Part shown: one piece after another, positions 8,597 through 18,167 of the stretch
Layout of the letters: each line of letters opens with the position of its first letter
Numbering within the stretch: the stretch's first letter is position 1
Assembly (NCBI GenBank): GCA_042091695.1
Contig: JBELHA010000004.1
Span: 13,695 to 77,694 of the forward strand
Direction: 5' to 3'
From: Flavicella sp042091695
GTDB taxonomy: Bacteria; Bacteroidota; Bacteroidia; Flavobacteriales; Flavobacteriaceae
DNA length: 64,000 nt
Notes under the pieces: generated by a model
What the model was told of the DNA's origin: nothing
What the model saw: the letters and a program-made list of their open reading frames with translations, nothing else
Database searches by the model: none
Position numbers and translations under genes: made by a program

Positions 8597-9613
8597 TTAC
8601 GAATTCCATTTTTCAATCCAATCACACATCACTGCTACCCAGTCATCGTTGTCATTCATACAAGGGATATGTTTGTAGTTTTCTCCACCTCCTTCAACGA
8701 ATTGTTCTTCTCCTTCCATGGCTATTTCTTCTAAAGTTTCCAAGCAATCAGAGACAAAAGCAGGGGTAATAACTGCTAAATTCTTTTTGTTTTCTTCTTG
8801 TGGTAGTCTTTCAAATTCAAAATCAGTATATGGTTTTAACCAGGGGTCTCTACCGAGTCTAGATTGGAATGAGTTGCTGTAAGTTCCCGCTTTTAATTGT
8901 AGTTCTTTTGCGATCTCTTTGGTGGTTTCAAAACATTGATGTCTGTAACAAGTCTCGTGTGCTTTTGATGGGGTGTCACAGCATGACCCATCCAATTTAC
9001 AGTGTGATTTTGTGGTGTCAGATTTCCTGATGTGTCGTTCTGGAATTCCATGGTAAGAAAATAGTACATGATCGTATTCAAAACCTTCTAAATGGTTTTT
9101 GATATTAGCAGCCATTACTTTGATATAATCTGGCTTGTTATAGAACGCAGGCAATACATCAGTATGTATGTTTGGAAAATGCTTTTTCTGAACGTCAAAG
9201 GCTTTTTCTACGACAGTTTCGTAAGAAGACATTGCATAATGTGGATACAATGGTACTAAGAAAACCTCAGTTACCCCTTGAGCAATCAGTTCTTCATAGC
9301 CTTTTTTAATGCTCATGGAACCATAACGCATACCAAGTGCAACAGGAATGGATGTTTTATCCTTTACTTTTTTGTGAAATCTCTCTGAGAGTATGACCAA
9401 AGGAGACCCTTCATCCCACCATATTTTCTGATACGCTTCTGCAGATTTTTTTGGGCGAGTGTTTAAAATAATACCTTTTACGAGTAGCGCTCTTAAGAGG
9501 TAGGGCACGTCTATCACCCTTTCATCCATTAAAAATTCACCTAAATACCTTTTAACATCTTTGGGTTCTGGACTGTCCGGAGAACCTAAGTTTACGAGTA
9601 GTACACCTTTCAT
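8597..9613 (-). CDS. hemH: Ferrochelatase
   Basis: Ferrochelatase inserts ferrous iron into protoporphyrin IX, the last step of haem b synthesis. The 338-residue protein shows LLVNLGSPDSPEP at the N-terminus, the active-site FSYHGIPERHI (catalytic His), and a Cys-rich insertion (CKLDGSCCDTPSKAHETC) typical of bacterial ferrochelatases of this group. QSRLGRDPWLKPYT and VITPAFVSDCLETLEE also match the family. Only 2 bp separate it from the upstream AraC-type regulator, so they are probably co-transcribed, divergently from the other hem genes. Confidence 0.97.
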   Translation of the reverse strand: MKGVLLVNLGSPDSPEPKDVKRYLGEFLMDERVIDVPYLLRALLVKGIILNTRPKKSAEAYQKIWWDEGSPLVILSERFHKKVKDKTSIPVALGMRYGSMSIKKGYEELIAQGVTEVFLVPLYPHYAMSSYETVVEKAFDVQKKHFPNIHTDVLPAFYNKPDYIKVMAANIKNHLEGFEYDHVLFSYHGIPERHIRKSDTTKSHCKLDGSCCDTPSKAHETCYRHQCFETTKEIAKELQLKAGTYSNSFQSRLGRDPWLKPYTDFEFERLPQEENKKNLAVITPAFVSDCLETLEEIAMEGEEQFVEGGGENYKHIPCMNDNDDWVAVMCDWIEKWNS

Positions 9614-9615
9614 TA

Positions 9616-10515
9616 TTAGTTTTCTTGTTTTGTAAATTGTTTGGGAGTTATTCCGAATTTCTTTTTGAATGCAGCGATAAAATGGCTCGAAGTACTATAA
9701 CCTACAAGGATTCCAATTTCAGATACATTCAGCTTATTTTCTTCTAGCAGTTTTTTTGAATAGTCTAATTTGTAGTTGAGTAAAAAAGAAAAAACAGGAG
9801 CACCATAAAACTCTTTAAACCCTATTTTTAGTTTTTTGAGATTCAAGCCTACTGCTTTCGATAAATCTTCTAAGCTAGGAGGATTGGCCATGTTTTCTAT
9901 AATGATGTCTTTGGCTTGTTTTATTTGAGAAATAGTTTCTTCACTAGCAATAAAAGGACAGTGGTCTGAATCTGAAGATTCGGCAATCGTAAAATACAAG
10001 CTCAGTAATTCATAAATCTTACCTTTAGTATATAAATCTCTAAGTGAACCTTGAAGGTTTTTAAAAACTATTTGATGTAAAATATTCTTTATAGAAGGGC
10101 TGATTGCTTTTTCTTCGATGACGGGTTTACCACCTTTAAAAGTGTTGAAATTAAAAGAGTAATCTCCTTCATGTGCAAATAATGAGTGAAAATAAGGAAC
10201 GGAAATCAACAGTACCAATGCATTTCCATTTGGAGGTAGCGTGAATAGTAAATCTGTTTGATCTTCTTTAAAATAAATGAGTCCGGAGTCTTCCGGAGAC
10301 ACATTGATTGCACAATGTGGCATGTTGAATGCAATTTTAACCTTTTCATCCAAACTAAAATACAATTGAATATAATTGTCATTTAATACATGCTTTTTAT
10401 AGACAGTTTCGTCTATTTCATTTTGTATGTTTAGGAGTGTAAAAGTGTTTTTATCAGCAAAAATTTCGACTGAACTTTTGTCGATGTTTTTAAAATGTGA
10501 CGTGTCAAAATTCAT
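9616..10515 (-). CDS. AraC-family transcriptional regulator linked to haem genes
   Basis: A 299-residue regulator. The C-terminal 100 residues form the two AraC helix-turn-helix motifs (KLKIGFKEFYGAPVF... and SEIGILVGYSTSSHFIAAFKK, ending FGITPKQF). The N-terminal 190 residues are unlike the classical cupin sensor but resemble the PchR-type ligand domain found in flavobacterial regulators. It sits between hemH (2 bp downstream, same strand) and the divergent hemA, so regulation of haem synthesis by iron or a haem intermediate is a reasonable inference. The ligand is not visible in the sequence. Confidence 0.9.
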   Translation of the reverse strand: MNFDTSHFKNIDKSSVEIFADKNTFTLLNIQNEIDETVYKKHVLNDNYIQLYFSLDEKVKIAFNMPHCAINVSPEDSGLIYFKEDQTDLLFTLPPNGNALVLLISVPYFHSLFAHEGDYSFNFNTFKGGKPVIEEKAISPSIKNILHQIVFKNLQGSLRDLYTKGKIYELLSLYFTIAESSDSDHCPFIASEETISQIKQAKDIIIENMANPPSLEDLSKAVGLNLKKLKIGFKEFYGAPVFSFLLNYKLDYSKKLLEENKLNVSEIGILVGYSTSSHFIAAFKKKFGITPKQFTKQEN

Positions 10516-10857
10516 ATTTATTAAAACTAATATCCGTTTACAAAAATAAACTATTCTTCAATGATTACAATCCTTTTTGATTGTATAATTTTAATTTTAT
10601 GATTTTTTTAAATATGCCTGTTTTACTGATGCACAGAACTTACTTGGCTGGTTTTTAGCTATATAATGTTGTTTAGAACAAGTCTAAATTACACCATTGA
10701 ATCGGATAGCGATATTTTAAGTCCTTTTGGCGATGTTTTTATCTAAAGTAAGGTAGTACTTTTGTCGTTGTTTTTAGAAACTAGTTATTTTTGACTAATT
10801 TTTTGCGGCGTTTGATTGAAGCGCTCATTAAAAACAAAAATTTGAAACGTGAGCTAC
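10516..10857. promoter_or_regulatory. Divergent control region between the AraC regulator and hemA
   Basis: A 340-bp intergenic region without a gene. It contains a 7-bp inverted repeat, TACAATC-N6-GATTGTA (10566-10585), close to the AraC-type gene and a consensus -7 box for hemA (10757-10764). Nothing resembling a riboswitch or tRNA is visible. Confidence 0.5.
10757..10764 (+). promoter_or_regulatory. Putative -7 promoter element for the hem operon
   Basis: TACTTTTG matches the Bacteroidota TAnnTTTG -7 consensus exactly. It lies about 94 bp before the hemA ATG. The expected -33 TTTG/TTG element is not convincing at the usual spacing. Confidence 0.45.
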
Positions 10858-12111
10858 ATGATTAACGAAACAAGAGGAGCTAAATTATACAATGTTGGAT
10901 TGAGTTACAAGAAAGCGGATGTGAAAACACGAAGCGATTTTAGTATTTCAAATGAAAATCAAGTTTTGCTTCTCAAAGAAGCTAAGGAGAAAGGCATTGA
11001 TGGTTTGTTCGTTTTATCTACTTGTAACAGAACTGAAATTACTGGTTTTGCAAACCATCCTTATGAATTGATTTCATTGTTGTGTAAGTATTCAAATGGT
11101 TCTGTAGAAAACTTTGTCAATGTTTCAAATGTTTACAAAAACAATGAAGCGATCAATCATCTATTCAAAATAGCTACGGGCTTAGACAGTCAAATTCTTG
11201 GTGACTACGAAATAGTAGGTCAATTAAAAAAAGCGTTTAAACTAGCCAAAGAACATCAAACGGTCAACGCATATCTGGAGCGCTTGATGAATTCAGTTTT
11301 ACAAGCGAGTAAAAAGGTCAAAAACACAACTAAATTGAGTTCTGGAACCACTTCTGTTTCTTATGCAGCTATACAGTACTTGATGAACACACTTCCTGAT
11401 TTTGAAACTAGAAACATTTTAGTGTATGGCTTGGGAGATATAGGGAAGAATACCTGTAAAAACTTATTAGAATACACAAATGCTAAACATGTAACTCTGA
11501 TCAATAGAACAGCTTCTAAGGCTGAAGACTTTGTTGCAGAACACCCAGGGATACGCCAAGGTTTTCTCGAAAATTTATCAGAAGAAATTAACAATTCAGA
11601 TATTGTTATTGTTTCTACAGGTGCAGAAATCCCTACCATTACAAAAAACCACATTGCTGTTTCAAAAAAACTCATCATTTTGGATTTGTCCATGCCTAAA
11701 AATGTCGACCCAAGTGTTGTTGCTCTTGAAAATGTGTCTTCTGTAAACATCGATGAGCTTTCCAAAATAACCAATGATACAATTTCGGAACGTCAAAAGG
11801 AAATTCCTAAAGCTGAAGCCATCATTACTACTTATAACGCAGAATTTATGGAGTGGTTGGACCATCGTAAATTTACTCCGGCAGTAAATTCTCTAAAAGA
11901 ATCACTGCAGATCATCCAAGCTGATGAAATCAATTTTCAACGTAAAAAAATTAAAGATTTTAATACGGTACATGCAGAAGTTGTCACTTCACGTATGATA
12001 CAAAAGATAACAACTCAGTTTGTCAAACATCTTAAATCTCAAGATACTTCAGTAAATCAAAGTATTGATGTGATAACTAAAATGTTTGAATTTAAAGAGA
12101 ACGACAAATAA
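10858..12111 (+). CDS. hemA: Glutamyl-tRNA reductase
   Basis: Reduces glutamyl-tRNA(Glu) to glutamate-1-semialdehyde, the committed step of the C5 haem pathway. The nucleophilic Cys is in LSTCNRTE (Cys56), the conserved GLDSQILGDYEIVGQLK follows, and the NADPH-binding domain contains VYGLGDIGKN. The C-terminal helical dimerisation region is present. I prefer the ATG at 10858 (417 residues) to a GTG three codons upstream. It is the first gene of a compact plus-strand operon hemA-C-D-B-L-E-F. Confidence 0.97.
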   Translation: MINETRGAKLYNVGLSYKKADVKTRSDFSISNENQVLLLKEAKEKGIDGLFVLSTCNRTEITGFANHPYELISLLCKYSNGSVENFVNVSNVYKNNEAINHLFKIATGLDSQILGDYEIVGQLKKAFKLAKEHQTVNAYLERLMNSVLQASKKVKNTTKLSSGTTSVSYAAIQYLMNTLPDFETRNILVYGLGDIGKNTCKNLLEYTNAKHVTLINRTASKAEDFVAEHPGIRQGFLENLSEEINNSDIVIVSTGAEIPTITKNHIAVSKKLIILDLSMPKNVDPSVVALENVSSVNIDELSKITNDTISERQKEIPKAEAIITTYNAEFMEWLDHRKFTPAVNSLKESLQIIQADEINFQRKKIKDFNTVHAEVVTSRMIQKITTQFVKHLKSQDTSVNQSIDVITKMFEFKENDK

Positions 12112-12166
12112 GCATAACACGAAAGACGGGTTGCCCCCATCGGAGCTTGTCAAACTTTACAACCCT

Positions 12167-13087
12167 ATGAACACACCTATCAGAATTGGTACTCGTAATA
12201 GTGAATTGGCATTGTGGCAAGCGCATCTAGTACAAAACAAATTAGAAGCACTAGGGTATTCAACACGTATAGTTGAAATATCCTCTACTGGAGATGAAAT
12301 TTTAGACACACCACTCCACAAAATTGGAGGTATGGGATTGTTTACAAAAACTCTAGACCACGCCATGTTACAAGGGAAAATTGACATTGCAGTCCATTCC
12401 TTAAAAGATGTACCTACTGATTTGCCAAAAACTATTGTGCAAGCAGCTGTCTTAGAACGTGCTGCTATACATGATGTTTTGATCTACAAAGGAGATCTTA
12501 ATTTTTTAAATACTTCTGAGGGACTTATTGCAACGGGAAGTCTGAGGCGTAAGGCACAGTGGCTACACAGATATCCAGACCATAGCGTTACTGACCTCAG
12601 AGGAAATGTGAATACACGTCTACAAAAATTACAAGATAACCCATGGAATGCAGCTGTCTTTGCTTTGGCAGGTTTGCAACGTATCAACTTACTTCCGAAA
12701 GATCATATTATTTTGGATTGGATGATTCCTGCACCAGCACAAGGAGCTATTATGGTTACAGCATTGGAGGATAAGTCTAATATTTTAGCATCCTGTGAAA
12801 AAATGAACCATCGAGAGACGGAAATAGCAGTGGGAATAGAAAGGCAGTTTATGAAAACCTTAGAAGGAGGTTGTACGGCTCCTATTGGAGGAAATGCTGT
12901 TATTAAAGATGAAACGATCTACTTCAAAGGAATCTTAAGTGCTTTGGATGGAAGCGAAAAAATAGAAATTGAAAAATCGACATCACTCTCAAATCATGCT
13001 GACTTTGGAAAAGAGTGTGCTTTAGAGGTCTTGAGTAACGGAGGTAAAAAGCTGATGCAGACTATTAAAACAGAAATGAAAGGATAG
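12167..13087 (+). CDS. hemC: Porphobilinogen deaminase (hydroxymethylbilane synthase)
   Basis: Polymerises four porphobilinogens into hydroxymethylbilane. Recognised by IGTRNSELALWQA at the N-terminus, SLKDVPTDLP, GSLRRKAQWLH, DLRGNVNTRL and the dipyrromethane-cofactor Cys in GGCTAPIGG (Cys236). The ATG at 12167 gives 306 residues, the usual family size. An in-frame start at 12086 would overlap hemA and add unrelated residues. It ends 2 bp before hemD. Confidence 0.97.
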   Translation: MNTPIRIGTRNSELALWQAHLVQNKLEALGYSTRIVEISSTGDEILDTPLHKIGGMGLFTKTLDHAMLQGKIDIAVHSLKDVPTDLPKTIVQAAVLERAAIHDVLIYKGDLNFLNTSEGLIATGSLRRKAQWLHRYPDHSVTDLRGNVNTRLQKLQDNPWNAAVFALAGLQRINLLPKDHIILDWMIPAPAQGAIMVTALEDKSNILASCEKMNHRETEIAVGIERQFMKTLEGGCTAPIGGNAVIKDETIYFKGILSALDGSEKIEIEKSTSLSNHADFGKECALEVLSNGGKKLMQTIKTEMKG

Positions 13088-13089
13088 AA

Positions 13090-13761
13090 ATGAAACACTC
13101 CTATAAAATCTTAAGTACAAAGTTGTTGCCTGAAGCAGAAAAAACACCGCTTTTTGCTTATGATTATTTGGAGAAAGCTTTTATCAATGTTACTGCAAAT
13201 GACAATTTCCAAGTAGAACGTCTTGTTGATTTTGCTGTTTTTACAAGTCAAAATGCGGTAAAAGCTATTTTTGAGCATCCAATATATAAGACTACGGTTT
13301 TCAAACAAGTATTCTGTGTTGGAGAAAAAACAGCTCAGCTGTTAAAGGCACATAATGTTGAAGTAAATATTGTGTGTTTGAATGCAGCAGATTTGGCAAA
13401 AGCGTTGATTCAGACCGTAACGAAATCAGATCTAATAACTTTCTTTTGTGGGGATTTAAGGAGAGATGAATTGCCAGACTTACTGCGTGACCACGAAATT
13501 GAGGTATGTGAAATAGAAGTATATACCACAAAACTAGTGGGAGAAAAACTAAATGCTACTTTCGATGCGGTACTATTTTTTAGTCCCTCTGCTGTCAAAA
13601 GCTATGTAGCTTCAGAAAACAGTTTGAACACGATAGCTTTTTGCATCGGCAATACAACTGCCGTAGCAGCTATTATGGAATTTGAAAATGTATATGTAGC
13701 AGAAACACCAACAGTGGCATCGGTATTTGCGCTGTTGCATGAAGTGTTACCAACAGAATAA
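13090..13761 (+). CDS. hemD: Uroporphyrinogen-III synthase
   Basis: A 223-residue two-domain protein, the expected size for the enzyme that closes and inverts ring D of hydroxymethylbilane. HemD is poorly conserved. Support comes from FTSQNAVKAIFEH, VGEKTAQLLKAH, YTTKLVGE, VLFFSPSAVKSYV and FCIGNTTAVAA, the standard positions of family conservation, together with its place between hemC and hemB. The stop is 25 bp before the hemB ATG used here. Confidence 0.93.
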   Translation: MKHSYKILSTKLLPEAEKTPLFAYDYLEKAFINVTANDNFQVERLVDFAVFTSQNAVKAIFEHPIYKTTVFKQVFCVGEKTAQLLKAHNVEVNIVCLNAADLAKALIQTVTKSDLITFFCGDLRRDELPDLLRDHEIEVCEIEVYTTKLVGEKLNATFDAVLFFSPSAVKSYVASENSLNTIAFCIGNTTAVAAIMEFENVYVAETPTVASVFALLHEVLPTE

Positions 13762-13786
13762 TATCAATGTTCTTAAATTAAAAATT

Positions 13787-14752
13787 ATGCATAGAACGCG
13801 TAGACTAAGAAAAAGAGAAGGAATTAGAAGACTGGTAAGAGAAAACCAATTGACTGTCGACGATTTGATTTATCCATTATTCGTTGAAGAAGGAACGAAT
13901 ATAGAAAAAGAAATAGTTTCCATGCCAGGTATCAAAAGATTCTCATTGGATCGCATTCACAAAGAGTTGGATGAAGTAGTAAGTTTGGATATACCTGCAG
14001 TACTTTTGTTTGGAATTCCAGCAAAAAAAGACGGTGTAGGGACTGAAACTTGGAATGATGACGGTATCATGCAGCAAGCGATTCGTTATATCAAAAAAAA
14101 CTATCCTTCTTTGTACGTAATTACAGATGTTTGTTTTTGTGAATATACCGATCATGGACATTGTGGGGTACTTTGCGACAACGATGTCGATAACGACGCA
14201 ACACTTGTAAACCTTGCAAAACAGGTCATTTCTCATGCCAAGGCAGGAGTTGATATGGTTGCACCTTCGGGGATGATGGACGGTACTATTGCCGCTATTA
14301 GAGAGGCATTGGACACTACAGGTTATTATAATTTACCAATCATGGGCTATTCTGTAAAATATGCCTCTGCTTTTTATGGTCCTTTTAGAGATGCTGCTGA
14401 TTCAGCGCCAACTTTTGGAGACCGCCGTACCTATCAAATGGATCCTGCGAATAGAGATGAAGGATTAAGAGAAGCCGCTTTTGACGATGAAGAAGGTGCA
14501 GATATACTAATGGTAAAACCTGCATTGTCGTATTTAGATATCATCAGAGATTTAAAGAATACCTATGACAGACCAATTGCCTGTTACAATGTGAGTGGAG
14601 AATACGCTATGGTCAAGGCAGCAGCTGAAAAGGGGTGGATAGACGGAGAGCGTGTGATGATGGAATCTCTACTATCCATGAAGCGAGCAGGAGCAGATAT
14701 CATCATTACCTATTTTGCGAAAGAAGTCGCAAAGCTATTAAAGAACAAATAA
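13787..14752 (+). CDS. hemB: Delta-aminolevulinic acid dehydratase (porphobilinogen synthase)
   Basis: Condenses two 5-aminolevulinates to porphobilinogen. The Zn-binding cysteines are in DVCFCEYTDHGHCG, so this is a zinc-dependent type. The Schiff-base lysines are in YSVKYASAFYGPFRDA and MVKPALSYLD. I choose the ATG at 13787 (321 residues, MHRTRRLRKR); a longer frame starting inside hemD is unlikely. The family metal and substrate residues are all present. Confidence 0.97.
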   Translation: MHRTRRLRKREGIRRLVRENQLTVDDLIYPLFVEEGTNIEKEIVSMPGIKRFSLDRIHKELDEVVSLDIPAVLLFGIPAKKDGVGTETWNDDGIMQQAIRYIKKNYPSLYVITDVCFCEYTDHGHCGVLCDNDVDNDATLVNLAKQVISHAKAGVDMVAPSGMMDGTIAAIREALDTTGYYNLPIMGYSVKYASAFYGPFRDAADSAPTFGDRRTYQMDPANRDEGLREAAFDDEEGADILMVKPALSYLDIIRDLKNTYDRPIACYNVSGEYAMVKAAAEKGWIDGERVMMESLLSMKRAGADIIITYFAKEVAKLLKNK

Positions 14753-14806
14753 ACATACTGAGTAAAACTCATATAAATACCTTAAAAAGGTACTAAAGAT
14801 GTAAGC

Positions 14807-16096
14807 ATGAAATTCAAACAATCAGAAAAACTATACCAAAGAGGTTTAGAAAATTTAGTTGGAGCTGTGAATTCTCCAGTAAGAGCCTTTGCTTCTGTAG
14901 GAGGAAATCCTTTATTTATAGACAAGGCTAAAGGGAGTAAGATTAAAGATGTCGATGGGAATTCATATATTGATATGGTACTCTCTTATGGTCCTATGAT
15001 CTTGGGACACCGCAATAAAAAAGTAGAAAAAGCAATCGGGAAAGCTCTTAAAAAAGGGTATTCCTTTGGTGCTTCTACGAATGCTGAAATTAAATTAGCC
15101 AAAATTGTTTGTGATGCTTTTCCGGGAATGGACAAAGTACGTTTTGTAAATTCTGGAACTGAGGCGGTATTGAGTGCTATACGATTGGCGAGAGCTCATA
15201 CAGGAAAAAATAAAATTGTTAAGTTTTCAGGCTGTTACCATGGGCACATGGATGCAATGTTGGTAGCTGCTGGGTCTGGTTTGGCAACTTTAAGTTTGCC
15301 TGGTTCTCAGGGAGTTCCAGACGCTGCAGTTCAAAACACCTTGATTGCGGAATACAATAATCTGGACTCTGTACAAAAGCACATCGATGCACATGAAGAC
15401 ATCGCTGCAGTTATATTGGAGCCTGTAACAGGAAATATGGGGGTGGTACAACCCAGTGACGCTTTTATCAAAGGGTTGCGAAAATTGACTCAAGAAAAAG
15501 GAATTTTATTGATTTGTGACGAAGTGATGACCGGTTTTCGTTCTCATTTTGGTGGAGCTCAGGAACTTATTGGGATACAGGCAGATATCACATGTTTAGG
15601 AAAAGTAATTGGAGGTGGTTTCCCCGTGGGAGCTTATGGTGCTTCGAATGAAATCATGAACAATGTTGCTCCATTAGGAGGGATGTACCAAGCAGGAACA
15701 CTTTCAGGAAATCCTATTGCTATGGCAGCCGGTATTTCAACATTAACAGAATTGAAACGTCAAAATCCCTATGTGTATTTTGAAGAAATAGCAGCTAAAA
15801 TTGAAGCTATTTTATTGGAAGCAGCTGAAAAACATCAAGTAGCATTGACTGTCAATAGATTTGGTTCTATGATGAACCCTTTCTTTTCTAAAGAAGTCAT
15901 CAAAGATTTTAAAGATGCACAAACCTGTGACACTGAAAAATTCGCCACTTTTTTCTGGGCAATGATAAAAAATGGGGTGTTTTTACCTCCTTCACAATTC
16001 GAATCGTGGTTTTTATGTTCTGTAATAAGTACATCCGATTTGAAAAAGTTCGAAAATGCCGTTGACAAAGCAATGGAAGCAGTTTCAAAAAAATAG
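14807..16096 (+). CDS. hemL: Glutamate-1-semialdehyde 2,1-aminomutase
   Basis: PLP-dependent fold-type I enzyme that converts glutamate-1-semialdehyde to 5-aminolevulinate, the step after HemA. It contains GAVNSPVRAF, the conserved FVNSGTEAVLSAIRLARA, the substrate loop KFSGCYHGHMDAMLV, the PLP Asp region LLICDEVMTGFR, and the Schiff-base Lys266 in CLGKVIGGGFPVGAYG. The 429-residue length is normal. A 54-bp gap separates it from hemB and a 74-bp gap from hemE. Confidence 0.97.
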   Translation: MKFKQSEKLYQRGLENLVGAVNSPVRAFASVGGNPLFIDKAKGSKIKDVDGNSYIDMVLSYGPMILGHRNKKVEKAIGKALKKGYSFGASTNAEIKLAKIVCDAFPGMDKVRFVNSGTEAVLSAIRLARAHTGKNKIVKFSGCYHGHMDAMLVAAGSGLATLSLPGSQGVPDAAVQNTLIAEYNNLDSVQKHIDAHEDIAAVILEPVTGNMGVVQPSDAFIKGLRKLTQEKGILLICDEVMTGFRSHFGGAQELIGIQADITCLGKVIGGGFPVGAYGASNEIMNNVAPLGGMYQAGTLSGNPIAMAAGISTLTELKRQNPYVYFEEIAAKIEAILLEAAEKHQVALTVNRFGSMMNPFFSKEVIKDFKDAQTCDTEKFATFFWAMIKNGVFLPPSQFESWFLCSVISTSDLKKFENAVDKAMEAVSKK

Positions 16097-16170
16097 TAGT
16101 ACAAAAAAACGAATAACATACTACTGTTTGAAATTAGTAAATTTACAAGACAGTATATACAACTAAGCAA

Positions 16171-17196
16171 ATGATAAAAAACGATTTATACCTAAGAGCA
16201 TTGAAAGGAGAGGTGGTTGAAAGACCTCCGGTTTGGATGATGCGTCAAGCAGGGAGGTACCTTCCTGAATTTCAGGAAATAAAAGCCAAATATGATTTTT
16301 TTACGAGATGTCAGACACCTGAATTGGCAGCAGAAATTACTGTACAGCCAATTCGTAGGTATGGTATGGATGCCGCGATTTTATTTTCAGATATCTTGGT
16401 TATTCCCCAAGCAATGAATATTGAAGTGGAAATGAAAAATGGTATTGGACCTTGGTTGCCCAATCCAATTCGTACGATGGAGGGAGTTGAAAAAGCAATT
16501 GTTCCCGACATTGATGAAACGCTAGGATATGTTATGGATGCTATCAAGTTGACAAAACAAATGTTAGACGATGAAATTCCATTGATTGGTTTTGCTGGTT
16601 CTCCTTGGACTATATTGTGTTATTGTATTCAAGGACAGGGGTCTAAGAATTTTGATAAAGCCAAAGAGTTTTGTTTTACACAGCCGTTGGCAGCACATGC
16701 ATTATTGCAAAAAATTACAGATACAACCATAGCATACTTAAAGAAAAAAGTGGAAGCAGGTGTCAACGCCGTACAGGTATTTGATTCATGGGGAGGTATG
16801 TTATCTCCAGTAGATTATCAAGAGTTTTCTTGGCAATACATCCACCAAATTATAGAGGCATTGAAAGACGACGCTCCAGTAATTGCTTTTGGAAAAGGAT
16901 GTTGGTTTGCTTTGGAAGATATGGCCAAGTCTAATGCAAGTGCATTAGGTGTAGATTGGACTATCAGTCCTCAAATGGCACGTAAATTTGCGGGTAACGA
17001 TATTACTTTACAAGGTAATTTTGACCCAACACGTCTTTTTTCTCCACCTGCAACCATCAAAAAAATGGTTACTGAGATGATTGATGCGTTTGGAAAAGAT
17101 AAATATATTGTGAATTTAGGACACGGAATCCTTCCTAATATAGGATTGGACAATGCCAAAGCTTTTATTGATGCAGTAAAAGAATACAACAACTAA
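16171..17196 (+). CDS. hemE: Uroporphyrinogen decarboxylase
   Basis: Removes four acetate carboxyls from uroporphyrinogen III to give coproporphyrinogen III. Signatures are PPVWMMRQAGRYLPEF with the substrate-binding Arg residues, ILFSDILVIPQAM with the catalytic Asp, GFAGSPWTILCY, FDSWGGMLSP and NLGHGILPNI. The 341 residues are typical. It is followed after 30 bp by hemF. Confidence 0.97.
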   Translation: MIKNDLYLRALKGEVVERPPVWMMRQAGRYLPEFQEIKAKYDFFTRCQTPELAAEITVQPIRRYGMDAAILFSDILVIPQAMNIEVEMKNGIGPWLPNPIRTMEGVEKAIVPDIDETLGYVMDAIKLTKQMLDDEIPLIGFAGSPWTILCYCIQGQGSKNFDKAKEFCFTQPLAAHALLQKITDTTIAYLKKKVEAGVNAVQVFDSWGGMLSPVDYQEFSWQYIHQIIEALKDDAPVIAFGKGCWFALEDMAKSNASALGVDWTISPQMARKFAGNDITLQGNFDPTRLFSPPATIKKMVTEMIDAFGKDKYIVNLGHGILPNIGLDNAKAFIDAVKEYNN

Positions 17197-17226
17197 TTCA
17201 TAAAATTTTAGGCCAACTTCAAAGAG

Positions 17227-18129
17227 ATGAAAGAAGCGTTTTACGAGTATATAGAAAATTTACAGAATACCATCACTGCTGCACTAGAAGCTGTTGACGG
17301 TGCTGCAAAATTTGTTGAAGATAAATGGAAACGACCAGAAGGAGGAGGAGGTCGTACGCGTGTGATCTCCAATGGAAATGTCTTTGAAAAAGGAGGTGTT
17401 AATATTTCTGCCGTTGAAGGGGAGTTGCCTCAAGCCTTGCGTGATAATTTTGGAGTCAAAGAGGGGCAGTTTTTTGCCTGTGGTTTGTCGTTAGTATTGC
17501 ACCCTAAAAACCCAATGGTACCTACCGTTCATGCCAATTGGAGGTATTTTGAAATGTATGACGATCAAGGGAATATTGTAACGCAGTGGTTTGGTGGTGG
17601 ACAAGATTTAACGCCCTATTATCTATTTGATGAAGATGCAATTCATTTTCACACAATTTGTAAAGAAGCTTGTGACAAACACCATCCAGAATTTTATCCA
17701 CGCTATAAAGAACGTTGTGATAATTATTTTTGGAATGCACATCGAAATGAGGCTAGGGGAGTTGGTGGACTTTTCTTCGATTATTTAAAAGAGGATGCTG
17801 AGTTTAGCTTACAAGATCGCTTTGATTTTGTGACTGAGATAGGAAATTCTTTCTTAAATAGCTACCTGCCGATTTTAGAAAAAAGAAAGGAATTGTCTTT
17901 TACACCAGTTCAAAGAGATTGGCAAGAAGTAAGAAGAGGTCGTTATGTGGAGTTCAATTTGGTTCATGACAAAGGGACCCTATTTGGTTTGAAAACAAAT
18001 GGACGTATTGAAAGTATACTGATGAGCTTGCCACCTGCGGTTCAGTGGCACTACAACCACCATCCTGAAGAAGGTAGCGAGGAAGCTTATTTAGTTTCCG
18101 TATTAGAAAAACCAAAAAATTGGGTATAA
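17227..18129 (+). CDS. hemF: Oxygen-dependent coproporphyrinogen III oxidase
   Basis: Uses O2 to convert coproporphyrinogen III to protoporphyrinogen IX. The conserved blocks GGGGRTRVISNGNVFEKGG, HANWRYFEM, TQWFGGGQDLTPYY, GVGGLFFDYL and GRYVEFNLVHDKGTLFG are all present. The 300-residue length is normal. It is the last gene of the hem operon, directly before a strong terminator. A protoporphyrinogen oxidase is not encoded in this window. Confidence 0.97.
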   Translation: MKEAFYEYIENLQNTITAALEAVDGAAKFVEDKWKRPEGGGGRTRVISNGNVFEKGGVNISAVEGELPQALRDNFGVKEGQFFACGLSLVLHPKNPMVPTVHANWRYFEMYDDQGNIVTQWFGGGQDLTPYYLFDEDAIHFHTICKEACDKHHPEFYPRYKERCDNYFWNAHRNEARGVGGLFFDYLKEDAEFSLQDRFDFVTEIGNSFLNSYLPILEKRKELSFTPVQRDWQEVRRGRYVEFNLVHDKGTLFGLKTNGRIESILMSLPPAVQWHYNHHPEEGSEEAYLVSVLEKPKNWV

Positions 18130-18164
18130 AAAAAGGATGTTGTTGTTGCGACATCCTTTTTTTT
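18128..18164. terminator. Bidirectional rho-independent terminator after hemF
   Basis: GGATGT (18135-18140), a 10-nt loop and ACATCC (18151-18156), flanked by A7 on the left and T8 on the right. The symmetrical A/T tracts allow it to serve hemF on the plus strand and the convergent flavin-reductase gene on the minus strand. Confidence 0.85.
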
Positions 18165-18167
18165 ATG

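Noticed and set aside
12086..12166. N-terminal extension of hemC into hemA
   Set aside because: Porphobilinogen deaminases begin shortly before IGTRNSELALWQ; the extension has no family similarity.
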